Assembly: GCA_047967505.1 (NCBI GenBank)
Contig: CM106541.1
Length of the DNA stretch: 64,000 nucleotides
Reading direction: 5' to 3' (one strand)
Source: Dipteris shenzhenensis
Lineage: Eukaryota; Polypodiophyta; Polypodiopsida; Gleicheniales
Of the stretch, positions 28,651 to 39,924 are shown piece after piece (within the stretch, counting starts at the first letter, position 1; each line of letters begins with the position of its first letter). The notes beneath the pieces were generated by a model. It made no database searches, had not been told where the DNA came from, and saw only the letters and a list, made by a program, of their open reading frames with translations. Position numbers and translations under genes: made by a program.

Positions 28651-30780
28651 TTAGCAAACCACTTGGATCAAAAACAAAGCAACTTGTGCTCTATGCCTCT
28701 GCTTTTCTCCTCCCGGATCAAAAGGATAACTTTGAACCCTCCATTGCCAAATATACATAATCCACCATCCTCCTGGATCAAATGGAATCATTAGCACACC
28801 AATTTGATGTAGCCACCAGCTCCTTCCATATAAGCCTCCAGGATCCCATATCTTATCCTGCCAAGATATTACACAACTCCACTGGCTATCAGCCGTCACA
28901 CTTATATCATGAGTCTTGCTCATCTTCACATGAGCTACATCTTTTGAGGTCACAACCTCACACACAAATCTCACGGGCACAACCAGCTCATAATCTGTGA
29001 TTAGGGACTTCTCAGCATACCCTATTGTCTCAATCTTCGAAGCTGCAAAACTCAACCCATCACATGAATTATCAAGATCACTCAGGAGCAAACAAACATC
29101 TCTTCCACCTGAAGAATGCTCAAACATACCAGCATACTCTTTCTTGTCATTGCCAACCACACATGCAAAATCCATGAGGGTATCATCAAGTAAAGCATCC
29201 AGCTGATCATCAATCACACTATCACTGCCATCTAGCTCAACATGCATACTGGTGTTTTCATTCTCTTTCGAAGAGATCAATACTAACATATCATCCAGTG
29301 CATCATCAAGAACACAATCTAGCTCATCAACTGAATCACCATCATCTTGTAAACACTGAATCTTAACCTCATCATACTCATCACAGTTTGCATGCACACA
29401 ATCAACACTTGCTGACTGTAGGTCTTTTACTTTATCAGTAATAGCCACATCAGCTTCATCTCCGTCACACATGATTGAGCTCTCATCCTCATTGCCAGTT
29501 TCACCTCTTTCTTCCTCACTTGTTGAACCTGAAATCTCAACCCCTTCAGTATGCACAATCACAGTGTCAACCACAAACTGATTGCATTCAGCCATCATAT
29601 GCACATCATCACCACACAACACTGGAGCATGATCATCATCTACACACACAGACTTATCCTTAGCTGCCTTTAATGGGCTCTCAACCTCTCCGCCATCTAT
29701 GGTAGCAACCCCTTCTCTCGGGATCTCTTCTACCACCTCACACAGAATTGGTTGAGAAACACCCTCTTCCATAGCAACTGACAAGCCTCCACTCATAAGT
29801 GTAATGATTTCCAGCTCCCTTTCATCATCAACTCTATATGCATCCGGTTCCTTCAACAGTGAAGACAACTGACTCTCTTCCTCTGATGAGATGCTCTCTT
29901 CTTCTGTCTCACTCAAAAAATCTCTCTCTTCATCTGTGACTGTCTCCTCAAGTTCCTCTTCCAATTCCAGTCGACAGCTCATCACATAATCTGGTACTTT
30001 CCTTGCATCAGCTGAACTTCCTTCTCCTCCATCCATAGCAACTCTCCTGTTATTTTGACCTCTGCTTCTCCCTGCAGTCTCCACCCGATTTAGGCTGAAT
30101 GTTTTCATCAGCTCCACAGCTTCATGCAATTCCTTTCTCAGGGAATCATCCTGCATAGGAATAGACACCGGCTCTCTCTCTACATATGCCTTGATCATTT
30201 CTGGCCTACTGACCAGGTTTTTAGGCTCCTCTTGCATACCAAGCTGCCTCAGTCTCTTGACCTTCCATTCTTTCTCTCTAGCCACTCTGACTGCATCCTC
30301 AAAACTATCAATATTCTTCAGCTCCACCTTTAAACGGAGTGAAGGCTCCAGACCAGCCACAAACCGGTCTCTCTTTATCATTTGCGGAGGTACTTCAGGA
30401 ATCAAAGCCTCACACCATAGACTCCATAGTCTACCAAACTCTATCAGATACTGATCTACATCCTGACTATCCTTTTGCTGAATTTTGCACAACTCCTTCC
30501 ATACTTCATTAGGGCTCCTGGATTGTGCAAACCGTGCAAGAAAAGCTGCTCTCACTACTGTATACTCCGGATTTTGCTGTTGAGGATGAGTAGTCCTGAA
30601 GGCAGCCACTTGAGTCTGCAACCATGCTTTTGCATCTCCCTGCAAACAATAATTCAAGATCTGAAACAGAATCTGAGGGGTTGCCCTATCCTTCATCAGT
30701 GCTGTAAATTCCATCTTTTCCAAGAATCTCACTGCATTCTCATATGGCATCCCCCAAAACTCTGGAAAGTCCTCTGCCAT
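28651..30780 (-). CDS. gag: Gag polyprotein, array copy 3
   Basis: 709 codons, translation identical to copies 1, 2 and 4. Confidence 0.8.
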   Translation of the reverse strand: MAEDFPEFWGMPYENAVRFLEKMEFTALMKDRATPQILFQILNYCLQGDAKAWLQTQVAAFRTTHPQQQNPEYTVVRAAFLARFAQSRSPNEVWKELCKIQQKDSQDVDQYLIEFGRLWSLWCEALIPEVPPQMIKRDRFVAGLEPSLRLKVELKNIDSFEDAVRVAREKEWKVKRLRQLGMQEEPKNLVSRPEMIKAYVEREPVSIPMQDDSLRKELHEAVELMKTFSLNRVETAGRSRGQNNRRVAMDGGEGSSADARKVPDYVMSCRLELEEELEETVTDEERDFLSETEEESISSEEESQLSSLLKEPDAYRVDDERELEIITLMSGGLSVAMEEGVSQPILCEVVEEIPREGVATIDGGEVESPLKAAKDKSVCVDDDHAPVLCGDDVHMMAECNQFVVDTVIVHTEGVEISGSTSEEERGETGNEDESSIMCDGDEADVAITDKVKDLQSASVDCVHANCDEYDEVKIQCLQDDGDSVDELDCVLDDALDDMLVLISSKENENTSMHVELDGSDSVIDDQLDALLDDTLMDFACVVGNDKKEYAGMFEHSSGGRDVCLLLSDLDNSCDGLSFAASKIETIGYAEKSLITDYELVVPVRFVCEVVTSKDVAHVKMSKTHDISVTADSQWSCVISWQDKIWDPGGLYGRSWWLHQIGVLMIPFDPGGWWIMYIWQWRVQSYPFDPGGEKQRHRAQVALFLIQVVC

Positions 30781-30856
30781 CCTCACAATCTTTCAACTGT
30801 CACACACCCTGGCTTTCTCAACCACAACAAAACTGGAAGGCAACAAAATAAACACA

Positions 30857-31045
30857 CTACTGAAGAAGCTCACTTTGCATCCGAAGAGCATTCTTTTTCC
30901 TACGGGCAAGCACTTTCAAAGCTCTCTGCACTCTAGCTCGGAGTCGGATCACACGTAGCTGGACTTCAATACATCTGTCCTTCCTGTGACCACATTTTCC
31001 ACACCACTCACACTGTATCACTCTCATGTGTGGATTTCTCCCCAT
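30857..31045 (-). CDS. CCHC micro-ORF, array copy 3
   Basis: Identical to 21527-21715. Confidence 0.6.
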   Translation of the reverse strand: MGRNPHMRVIQCEWCGKCGHRKDRCIEVQLRVIRLRARVQRALKVLARRKKNALRMQSELLQ

Positions 31046-31125
31046 TGCTTGCAACACGTCTCAGAACACCTGCTCCTCCAATCTTGTAAACTGAAGTGAA
31101 CTTCCTCCGTGGAGGCACCAAAACG

Positions 31126-33255
31126 TGGATGGAAAAAAGCAGTAGAGCCTACCCCGCCTTCACAGCCACCCTCATCCACGTTTAAAACACCCGAACAACG
31201 CAATCACAAGGCAAAAGGCATTCATTCAACATTCTTCTCTCTATAGTCCTCCTGATACAACTCACACTTGGATACATTTTCTCCAGAACCAGACAACCTC
31301 AAACAAAAACCCTGAGTTATACAGCCCAACATGATGCTCCTACCACTCGGCTCAGGCTCACAAAGCATACAAAGACATAATGCATCCAATCCCTCAACTC
31401 ATCGGACAACCATCCACAAGTTCCTTATGGACTAAGGAAATCTGACATGCACTACGCTTCTGTATCACAGTTCACCACCCTTGGAGATCTTAATACACTG
31501 CCTGGTAAGGCCTCTCTGCCTTCAACCCCCATCTAATAGAAGCCCGTGCTCTCTTTAGAACACTCCTGGCACCTTCTTCATGCAATTCCACCAAGGAAAA
31601 GACCACCTCTTCCAAAATCCTACTAAGGTGTTCCTATAGTAGTCTTCTTCTTCTCTCAAAATTCAAAATCATAATCGAGGCTATAGCTTCTCTTGCTTTG
31701 ACTGGTCCTCTTGCTTTCCTCCATGAATCTCTAGACCTGTGTAGCCGTCAAGCTCCTTCAATCCAGCCATGCAAAAAGAGAAAATTCCCACAAAGGCCAC
31801 CGTCCACTCTCCAAAGCTCTCTTTTCACTGCCCGTCTACGTACGTAACCTCCTTCACATATCGGTTTTAGCTTCCTGCTCACAGTCATGGCCACCCTTTT
31901 TCCGACAGAAGAGCCTCTCCTCTACTCTCAGAACTCTCCTCGTCTGTCACTTCTAGTCCCTGCCTGCTCCTCGACTCCTTCCTTCTTTTCGGTACCCTGG
32001 TCTCCTTTATCCTTTCCTACCACTCTCTTGCGTGATGGCCAGCTCCTTTTTTGATCTCTCCAGCAGCCGTGCGCTCTTTTGGGATCACCACTCTCCTACT
32101 CTTCCGTCATCCTCCGAGAGTTCTCCTGCTCTCTTTCTCTTGTGTTGTTCCGAGTTCTCGGATAAAAGCATAGCCCTTCAGAAAGTAGCATCTGCCCCTA
32201 TGCTTGTGTTCACCGTCAGCTCGTCTCCGATAATTGGCTCATCCACCAAATCACGTGATCATCTGCCTTCTTTAACTCGTCGCCTATCCTTCATGGGATG
32301 ATCACAGCATTACTTCCCTTCTCTTGCTCACAGGGTTCATGGAGTTAATGGTCACTGTCACCCAACTCCGCCCAACCTGCAAAAATTCCTCGACCTCTGC
32401 TCCTTCTTCAAGCTCGCGTCCTGGCCGCTCTTGATTGCTATTCACTTGCTCAGAAGCTCTTATCAACGAGAGGCTCTCCATCCCTGAACTCACATATCAC
32501 CCGGGCTGCTATGAACTGCATAGCGTGTTTTTGCTCACAAAGTTCCGCTCTGTGTGCCCAACAACCCCTTCGTTCACAACTTGCCACACCCAGCCGGACT
32601 CTCAGCTAAGGCAACGACTACCCTTCCGTCACCCCTCCAGTGATCACAGCCCATAACGCAGCCACACCTTCCGCCCTTCTCCCCCCCTTCATCGAGAAGA
32701 GCCTCCCCTTTATAAGAAGCTCCTTGCTCTCCCTCGATCCTTCCACAAGCTCGTCCTACTTCACGTTCATGCCAGCTTGTCGTCGAGAGCTTTCTCTTCC
32801 TCATCACGTAGCCACCTGCATGCATGCTTTTTTTATTATGGCCACGTCACCTTTTGCTTTTTCACCACTCTCCCCCTTCCCTTCAAACTTTACACTAAGG
32901 CAATTAGTGCACCTTATCCAACCTTAGGCACTCCACCTTTGCACATATCCTGCTAACCAGCATGTAATACTCAGTTCCCCACAGACTATCACACAACTAT
33001 GAAGAGTACATGTCATCCCACAACAAAACCCCGTCACACTGCTTTGGATTGCCTGCTGCAACCACACTGCACTTCATTATCTCCCAGAGTCCCTGTAGAA
33101 GCGTCTTCCATCTCAAGACAATATGTCATCAGTGTGGAGTCCATCATGAGGCTACCCAGAGCTCATTTCCACAACCAACTAGCTATATACATAGCTATGC
33201 ACTCACCCATCAACATGCAACAAGTGAAAAATATTTTTTCATTTTTATCCACACA
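31126..33255 (-). repeat. Array LTR 4 (shared, internal)
   Basis: 2130 bp. Same state as LTRs 2 and 3 at both variable sites. Confidence 0.9.
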
Positions 33256-33315
33256 TCTCTAGCAACCCCTACTCTTCTGCTGTGACATTCATGTCCAGCA
33301 GCTAAAGAAAAAACA

Positions 33316-35445
33316 TTAGCAAACCACTTGGATCAAAAACAAAGCAACTTGTGCTCTATGCCTCTGCTTTTCTCCTCCCGGATCAAAAGGATAACTTTGA
33401 ACCCTCCATTGCCAAATATACATAATCCACCATCCTCCTGGATCAAATGGAATCATTAGCACACCAATTTGATGTAGCCACCAGCTCCTTCCATATAAGC
33501 CTCCAGGATCCCATATCTTATCCTGCCAAGATATTACACAACTCCACTGGCTATCAGCCGTCACACTTATATCATGAGTCTTGCTCATCTTCACATGAGC
33601 TACATCTTTTGAGGTCACAACCTCACACACAAATCTCACGGGCACAACCAGCTCATAATCTGTGATTAGGGACTTCTCAGCATACCCTATTGTCTCAATC
33701 TTCGAAGCTGCAAAACTCAACCCATCACATGAATTATCAAGATCACTCAGGAGCAAACAAACATCTCTTCCACCTGAAGAATGCTCAAACATACCAGCAT
33801 ACTCTTTCTTGTCATTGCCAACCACACATGCAAAATCCATGAGGGTATCATCAAGTAAAGCATCCAGCTGATCATCAATCACACTATCACTGCCATCTAG
33901 CTCAACATGCATACTGGTGTTTTCATTCTCTTTCGAAGAGATCAATACTAACATATCATCCAGTGCATCATCAAGAACACAATCTAGCTCATCAACTGAA
34001 TCACCATCATCTTGTAAACACTGAATCTTAACCTCATCATACTCATCACAGTTTGCATGCACACAATCAACACTTGCTGACTGTAGGTCTTTTACTTTAT
34101 CAGTAATAGCCACATCAGCTTCATCTCCGTCACACATGATTGAGCTCTCATCCTCATTGCCAGTTTCACCTCTTTCTTCCTCACTTGTTGAACCTGAAAT
34201 CTCAACCCCTTCAGTATGCACAATCACAGTGTCAACCACAAACTGATTGCATTCAGCCATCATATGCACATCATCACCACACAACACTGGAGCATGATCA
34301 TCATCTACACACACAGACTTATCCTTAGCTGCCTTTAATGGGCTCTCAACCTCTCCGCCATCTATGGTAGCAACCCCTTCTCTCGGGATCTCTTCTACCA
34401 CCTCACACAGAATTGGTTGAGAAACACCCTCTTCCATAGCAACTGACAAGCCTCCACTCATAAGTGTAATGATTTCCAGCTCCCTTTCATCATCAACTCT
34501 ATATGCATCCGGTTCCTTCAACAGTGAAGACAACTGACTCTCTTCCTCTGATGAGATGCTCTCTTCTTCTGTCTCACTCAAAAAATCTCTCTCTTCATCT
34601 GTGACTGTCTCCTCAAGTTCCTCTTCCAATTCCAGTCGACAGCTCATCACATAATCTGGTACTTTCCTTGCATCAGCTGAACTTCCTTCTCCTCCATCCA
34701 TAGCAACTCTCCTGTTATTTTGACCTCTGCTTCTCCCTGCAGTCTCCACCCGATTTAGGCTGAATGTTTTCATCAGCTCCACAGCTTCATGCAATTCCTT
34801 TCTCAGGGAATCATCCTGCATAGGAATAGACACCGGCTCTCTCTCTACATATGCCTTGATCATTTCTGGCCTACTGACCAGGTTTTTAGGCTCCTCTTGC
34901 ATACCAAGCTGCCTCAGTCTCTTGACCTTCCATTCTTTCTCTCTAGCCACTCTGACTGCATCCTCAAAACTATCAATATTCTTCAGCTCCACCTTTAAAC
35001 GGAGTGAAGGCTCCAGACCAGCCACAAACCGGTCTCTCTTTATCATTTGCGGAGGTACTTCAGGAATCAAAGCCTCACACCATAGACTCCATAGTCTACC
35101 AAACTCTATCAGATACTGATCTACATCCTGACTATCCTTTTGCTGAATTTTGCACAACTCCTTCCATACTTCATTAGGGCTCCTGGATTGTGCAAACCGT
35201 GCAAGAAAAGCTGCTCTCACTACTGTATACTCCGGATTTTGCTGTTGAGGATGAGTAGTCCTGAAGGCAGCCACTTGAGTCTGCAACCATGCTTTTGCAT
35301 CTCCCTGCAAACAATAATTCAAGATCTGAAACAGAATCTGAGGGGTTGCCCTATCCTTCATCAGTGCTGTAAATTCCATCTTTTCCAAGAATCTCACTGC
35401 ATTCTCATATGGCATCCCCCAAAACTCTGGAAAGTCCTCTGCCAT
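33316..35445 (-). CDS. gag: Gag polyprotein, array copy 4
   Basis: 709 codons, identical in translation to the other copies. In sense orientation this is the first unit, the one whose 5' LTR borders the LINE. Confidence 0.8.
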   Translation of the reverse strand: MAEDFPEFWGMPYENAVRFLEKMEFTALMKDRATPQILFQILNYCLQGDAKAWLQTQVAAFRTTHPQQQNPEYTVVRAAFLARFAQSRSPNEVWKELCKIQQKDSQDVDQYLIEFGRLWSLWCEALIPEVPPQMIKRDRFVAGLEPSLRLKVELKNIDSFEDAVRVAREKEWKVKRLRQLGMQEEPKNLVSRPEMIKAYVEREPVSIPMQDDSLRKELHEAVELMKTFSLNRVETAGRSRGQNNRRVAMDGGEGSSADARKVPDYVMSCRLELEEELEETVTDEERDFLSETEEESISSEEESQLSSLLKEPDAYRVDDERELEIITLMSGGLSVAMEEGVSQPILCEVVEEIPREGVATIDGGEVESPLKAAKDKSVCVDDDHAPVLCGDDVHMMAECNQFVVDTVIVHTEGVEISGSTSEEERGETGNEDESSIMCDGDEADVAITDKVKDLQSASVDCVHANCDEYDEVKIQCLQDDGDSVDELDCVLDDALDDMLVLISSKENENTSMHVELDGSDSVIDDQLDALLDDTLMDFACVVGNDKKEYAGMFEHSSGGRDVCLLLSDLDNSCDGLSFAASKIETIGYAEKSLITDYELVVPVRFVCEVVTSKDVAHVKMSKTHDISVTADSQWSCVISWQDKIWDPGGLYGRSWWLHQIGVLMIPFDPGGWWIMYIWQWRVQSYPFDPGGEKQRHRAQVALFLIQVVC

Positions 35446-35521
35446 CCTCACAATCTTTCAACTGTCACACACCCTGGCTTTCTCAACCACAACAAAACTG
35501 GAAGGCAACAAAATAAACACA

Positions 35522-35710
35522 CTACTGAAGAAGCTCACTTTGCATCCGAAGAGCATTCTTTTTCCTACGGGCAAGCACTTTCAAAGCTCTCTGCACTCTA
35601 GCTCGGAGTCGGATCACACGTAGCTGGACTTCAATACATCTGTCCTTCCTGTGACCACATTTTCCACACCACTCACACTGTATCACTCTCATGTGTGGAT
35701 TTCTCCCCAT
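35522..35710 (-). CDS. CCHC micro-ORF, array copy 4
   Basis: Identical to 21527-21715. Confidence 0.6.
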   Translation of the reverse strand: MGRNPHMRVIQCEWCGKCGHRKDRCIEVQLRVIRLRARVQRALKVLARRKKNALRMQSELLQ

Positions 35711-35790
35711 TGCTTGCAACACGTCTCAGAACACCTGCTCCTCCAATCTTGTAAACTGAAGTGAACTTCCTCCGTGGAGGCACCAAAACG

Positions 35791-37920
35791 TGGATGGAAA
35801 AAAGCAGTAGAGCCTACCCCGCCTTCACAGCCACCCTCATCCACGTTTAAAACACCCGAACAACGCAATCACAAGGCAAAAGGCATTCATTCAACATTCT
35901 TCTCTCTATAGTCCTCCTGATACAACTCACACTTGGATACATTTTCTCCAGAACCAGACAACCTCAAACAAAAACCCTGAGTTATACAGCCCAACATGAT
36001 GCTCCTACCACTCGGCTCAGGCTCACAAAGCATACAAAGACATAATGCATCCAATCCCTCAACTCATCGGACAACCATCCACAAGTTCCTTATGGACTAA
36101 GGAAATCTGACATGCACTACGCTTCTGTATCACAGTTCACCACCCTTGGAGATCTTAATACACTGCCTGGTAAGGCCTCTCTGCCTTCAACCCCCATCTA
36201 ATAGAAGCCCGTGCTCTCTTTAGAACACTCCTGGCACCTTCTTCATGCAATTCCACCAAGGAAAAGACCACCTCTTCCAAAATCCTACTAAGGTGTTCCT
36301 ATAGTAGTCTTCTTCTTCTCTCAAAATTCAAAATCATAATCGAGGCTATAGCTTCTCTTGCTTTGACTGGTCCTCTTGCTTTCCTCCATGAATCTCTAGA
36401 CCTGTGTAGCCGTCAAGCTCCTTCAATCCAGCCATGCAAAAAGAGAAAATTCCCACAAAGGCCACCGTCCACTCTCCAAAGCTCTCTTTTCACTGCCCGT
36501 CTACGTACGTAACCTCCTTCACATATCGGTTTTAGCTTCCTGCTCACAGTCATGGCCACCCTTTTTCCGACAGAAGAGCCTCTCCTCTACTCTCAGAACT
36601 CTCCTCGTCTGTCACTTCTAGTCCCTGCCTGCTCCTCGACTCCTTCCTTCTTTTCGGTACCCTGGTCTCCTTTATCCTTTCCTACCACTCTCTTGCGTGA
36701 TGGCCAGCTCCTTTTTTGATCTCTCCAGCAGCCGTGCGCTCTTTTGGGATCACCACTCTCCTACTCTTCCGTCATCCTCCGAGAGTTCTCCTGCTCTCTT
36801 TCTCTTGTGTTGTTCCGAGTTCTCGGATAAAAGCATAGCCCTTCAGAAAGTAGCATCTGCCCCTATGCTTGTGTTCACCGTCAGCTCGTCTCCGATAATT
36901 GGCTCATCCACCAAATCACGTGATCATCTGCCTTCTTTAACTCGTCGCCTATCCTTCATGGGATGATCACAGCATTACTTCCCTTCTCTTGCTCACAGGG
37001 TTCATGGAGTTAATGGTCACTGTCACCCAACTCCGCCCAACCTGCAAAAATTCCTCGACCTCTGCTCCTTCTTCAAGCTCGCGTCCTAGCCGCTCTTGAT
37101 TGCTATTCACTTGCTCAGAAGCTCTTATCAACGAGAGGCTCTCCATCCCTGAACTCACATATCACCCGGGCTGCTATGAACTGCATAGCGTGTTTTTGCT
37201 CACAAAGTTCCGCTCTGTGTGCCCAACAACCCCTTCGTTCACAACTTGCCACACCCAGCCGGACTCTCAGCTAAGGCAACGACTACCCTTCCGTCACCCC
37301 TCCAGTGATCACAGCCCATAACGCAGCCACACCTTCCGCCCTTCTCCCCCCCTTCATCGAGAAGAGCCTCCCCTTTATAAGAAGCTCCTTGCTCTCCCTC
37401 GATCCTTCCACAAGCTCGTCCTACTTCACGTTCATGCCAGCTTGTCGTCGAGAGCTTTCTCTTCCTCATCACGTAGCCACCTGCATGCATGCTTTTTTTA
37501 TTATGGCCACGTCACCTTTTGCTTTTTCACCACTCTCCCCCTTCCCTTCAAACTTTACACTAAGGCAATTAGTGCACCTTATCCAACCTTAGGCACTCCA
37601 CCTTTGCACATATCCTGCTAACCAGCATGTAATACTCAGTTCCCCACAGACTATCACACAACTATGAAGAGTACATGTCATCCCACAACAAAACCCCGTC
37701 ACACTGCTTTGGATTGCCTGCTGCAACCACACTGCACTTCATTATCTCCCAGAGTCCCTGTAGAAGCGTCTTCCATCTCAAGACAATATGTCATCAGTGT
37801 GGAGTCCATCATGAGGCTACCCAGAGCTCATTTCCACAACCAACTAGCTATATACATAGCTATGCACTCACCCATCAACATGCAACAAGTGAAAAATATT
37901 TTTTCATTTTTATCCACACA
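35791..37920 (-). repeat. Array LTR 5 (outer 5' LTR)
   Basis: 2130 bp. Private G-to-A change at 37088 (C-to-T on the sense strand, in a CAG context). Ends at 37920 with cacaca, followed by the GCGG target duplication and resumed LINE endonuclease. Confidence 0.9.
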
Positions 37921-37924
37921 GCGG
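37921..37924. repeat. Right target-site duplication of the LTR array
   Basis: GCGG, equal to 17127-17130. Confidence 0.85.
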
Positions 37925-39011
37925 TACCATAACCCCCTCCAAGGCCCAGTGGGTTTTACTTCTAATTGACAGACGTAAGGTTGGTTTCCTCAACCTCTAT
38001 GCTCCGAACAACAGAGGGGACTGTGTTCTATTTTGGAAAGAGTTGCTCTCGTGAGCTGACATTGCAGATTCGTGGATTATTGGAGGCAAATTCAACATGG
38101 TTGAGGCACCTTCTGATAAGCAAGGGGGTAGAGAAGGTGGTATTCATTCCCTCGAGAGAGCAGCTTGGGATGCCTTCTTGTTCAGGTTCAGTGGCAGAGA
38201 TGTTTGATCAGATGATGCCTATCCATAGGGTGCAGATGCCTATCCATGCTCAGATTGACAGATTCTATGTGGATGACTGGGCTCTTGATAGAGGGGGGAC
38301 AGTTTGCATTGCACCTGGTGTTTCCACTTCTGACCATTTTTCGGTAGTTTTGTCCATCTCAGAGTCCCATTTGAGAGGACGGTCTCACAGTATCAGGATC
38401 CCTGATGCCTTATACACGGATGAGACTCTCACAGAGGCAGTCTTGGAGATCTTGGTTTCTCACATGCAGGGGGGGTGGTCGGTCCTTCACATATGGCCAC
38501 AGCACTTGCCAATATCAGTGACTTTTATCACTCCGTTGCTAGTGCTCAGCGATGTGAGGTACTCAGGCGGGAGAATCGTATCTGCCGGCAGTTGGCAGCC
38601 TTGCAGAGGGAGGAGCAGAAACGACCATCACATGCTTGGATACAAGAGCGCCTTGCTGCGGCAAGGGCTCACTTGCAGACATTGCTTGATCAGAGAGTCA
38701 ATAAACACTTTTCTCTACACTTGGTCCCAGACATAGTAGAGAGAGTGTCAGGTAGCTTATTGACTCTGACGGCGTTTTGCAGTCTCATCCAGATACCGTC
38801 ATGCACTTAGCGATAGCTTTCTATGCCTCCCTTTTTTCTGCAGATCCTGACACACAGGCCAGAGATGTGGCTAGAGATGAAATTTGGCATAGTTTACCTG
38901 TGTTGGTCACACCAGAGATGATATGCTCACTTGATGCACACTTCACCAACATAGAGTTCGAGAGTGCTCTCTCCGCCCTTCATAAGGGCAAATGCCCTGG
39001 TTCTGATGGTC

Positions 39012-39071
39012 TTACTCCTTTTTTTACAACCTTTTGGGATATTACTCCTTTTTTTACAGCCTTTTGGGATA
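39012..39071 (+). repeat. 30-bp tandem duplication in LINE E1 RT
   Basis: Two 30-bp copies starting ttactccttttttt, differing by one or two bases. It adds ten codons in frame, doubling the TPFFTxFWD segment just ahead of the RT palm. Confidence 0.85.
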
Positions 39072-39550
39072 TGATAGGTGATCATATTACTTCAGGCATT
39101 TGGGACTCGAGTGAGATGCCTGACTCACTGACCGAGGGACTCATTCACCTTATCCCGAAAGGTGGCAACATGAATTTTGTATCCCATTGGAGACCCATCA
39201 CTCTTTTGGGCACTCTATACAAAATCCTTGCCAAGGCGATGAGCATCCAATTGCAGCCCCTTCTTCCAGACCTCATCCATGATACTCAGACAAGCTTTTT
39301 GCATGGCAGGAGCATATTTGATAATATCTTTTCCTTTTGGGAAGCCACAGAGTGGGCTATGCAGAGCGAGCAGAGGCTGGCAGTTCTACTCCTGGACTTT
39401 GAGAAAGCCTATGACAGAGTAGATTGGGGTTTTCTTGAGGGCACTCTTCTACGATTTGGATTTTCAGATGCATGGATTAGAGGGGTGGCCTCCCTTTATA
39501 GATCAGCCCACAGCCAGGTTTTGACTGGAGGGGTAAGGAGTGACAGGTTT

Positions 39551-39924
39551 CAGATTTCCAGATCAGTTCGTCAGGGATGCCCTTTAGCCCCCTTCCTCTT
39601 TCTTTTCGTGGCAGAAGCTATGAGTATCTTCCTTAGATCTCAGGCAGAGCTTTATGGGTGAAATTGCCCTTGAGATAGGAGCAGGAGCTTCTTGACTGTG
39701 AGTTGGCTGATGACACTACTATTTTTATTGAGTTCGTCAGATTTCCAGATCAGTTCGTCAGGGATGCCCTTTAGCCCCCTTCCTCTTTCTTTTCATGGCA
39801 AAAGCTATGAGTATCTTCCTTAGATCTCAGGCAGAGCTTTATGGGTGAGATTGCCCTTCAGATAGGAGCAGGAGCTTCTCGACTGTGAGTTGGCTGATGA
39901 CACTACTATTTTTATTGAGGCCTC
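39551..39924 (+). repeat. 187-bp tandem duplication covering the RT catalytic box
   Basis: 39551-39737 and 39738-39924 are near-identical copies starting cagatttccagatcagttcg. Each holds the RQGCPL block and the LADDT catalytic box. The duplication creates stops and shifts the frame, so the RT is broken here. Confidence 0.85.

Larger units (their letters stand above)
17131..37920 (-). mobile_element. Tandem array of a gag-only giant-LTR retrotransposon (5 LTRs, 4 internal regions)
   Basis: 20,790 bp equals four 4665-bp periods plus one 2130-bp LTR. Sense is minus: 5' LTR at 35791-37920, 3' LTR at 17131-19260, with three shared LTRs between. LTRs run TGTGTGG...CCATCCA. Each internal region has a candidate primer site (TGGTGCC...), a CCHC micro-ORF, a 709-aa Gag and a weak purine tract, and no pol. 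The four coding sets are identical in translation; I found only two base differences in the array, one in each outermost LTR. Flanks carry GCGG duplications. The layout fits TR-GAG-type non-autonomous elements, here multiplied head-to-tail. Superfamily uncertain: the Gag core looks Gypsy-like. Confidence 0.9.

Noticed and set aside
17131-37920. CRISPR-like or bacterial repeat system
   Set aside because: No short palindromic repeats with unique spacers; the context is plant retrotransposons.
17131-37920. The array as a pure assembly artefact
   Set aside because: Not excluded, but private base changes in the two outer LTRs and clean target duplications fit a real locus. Unit number still needs spanning long reads.
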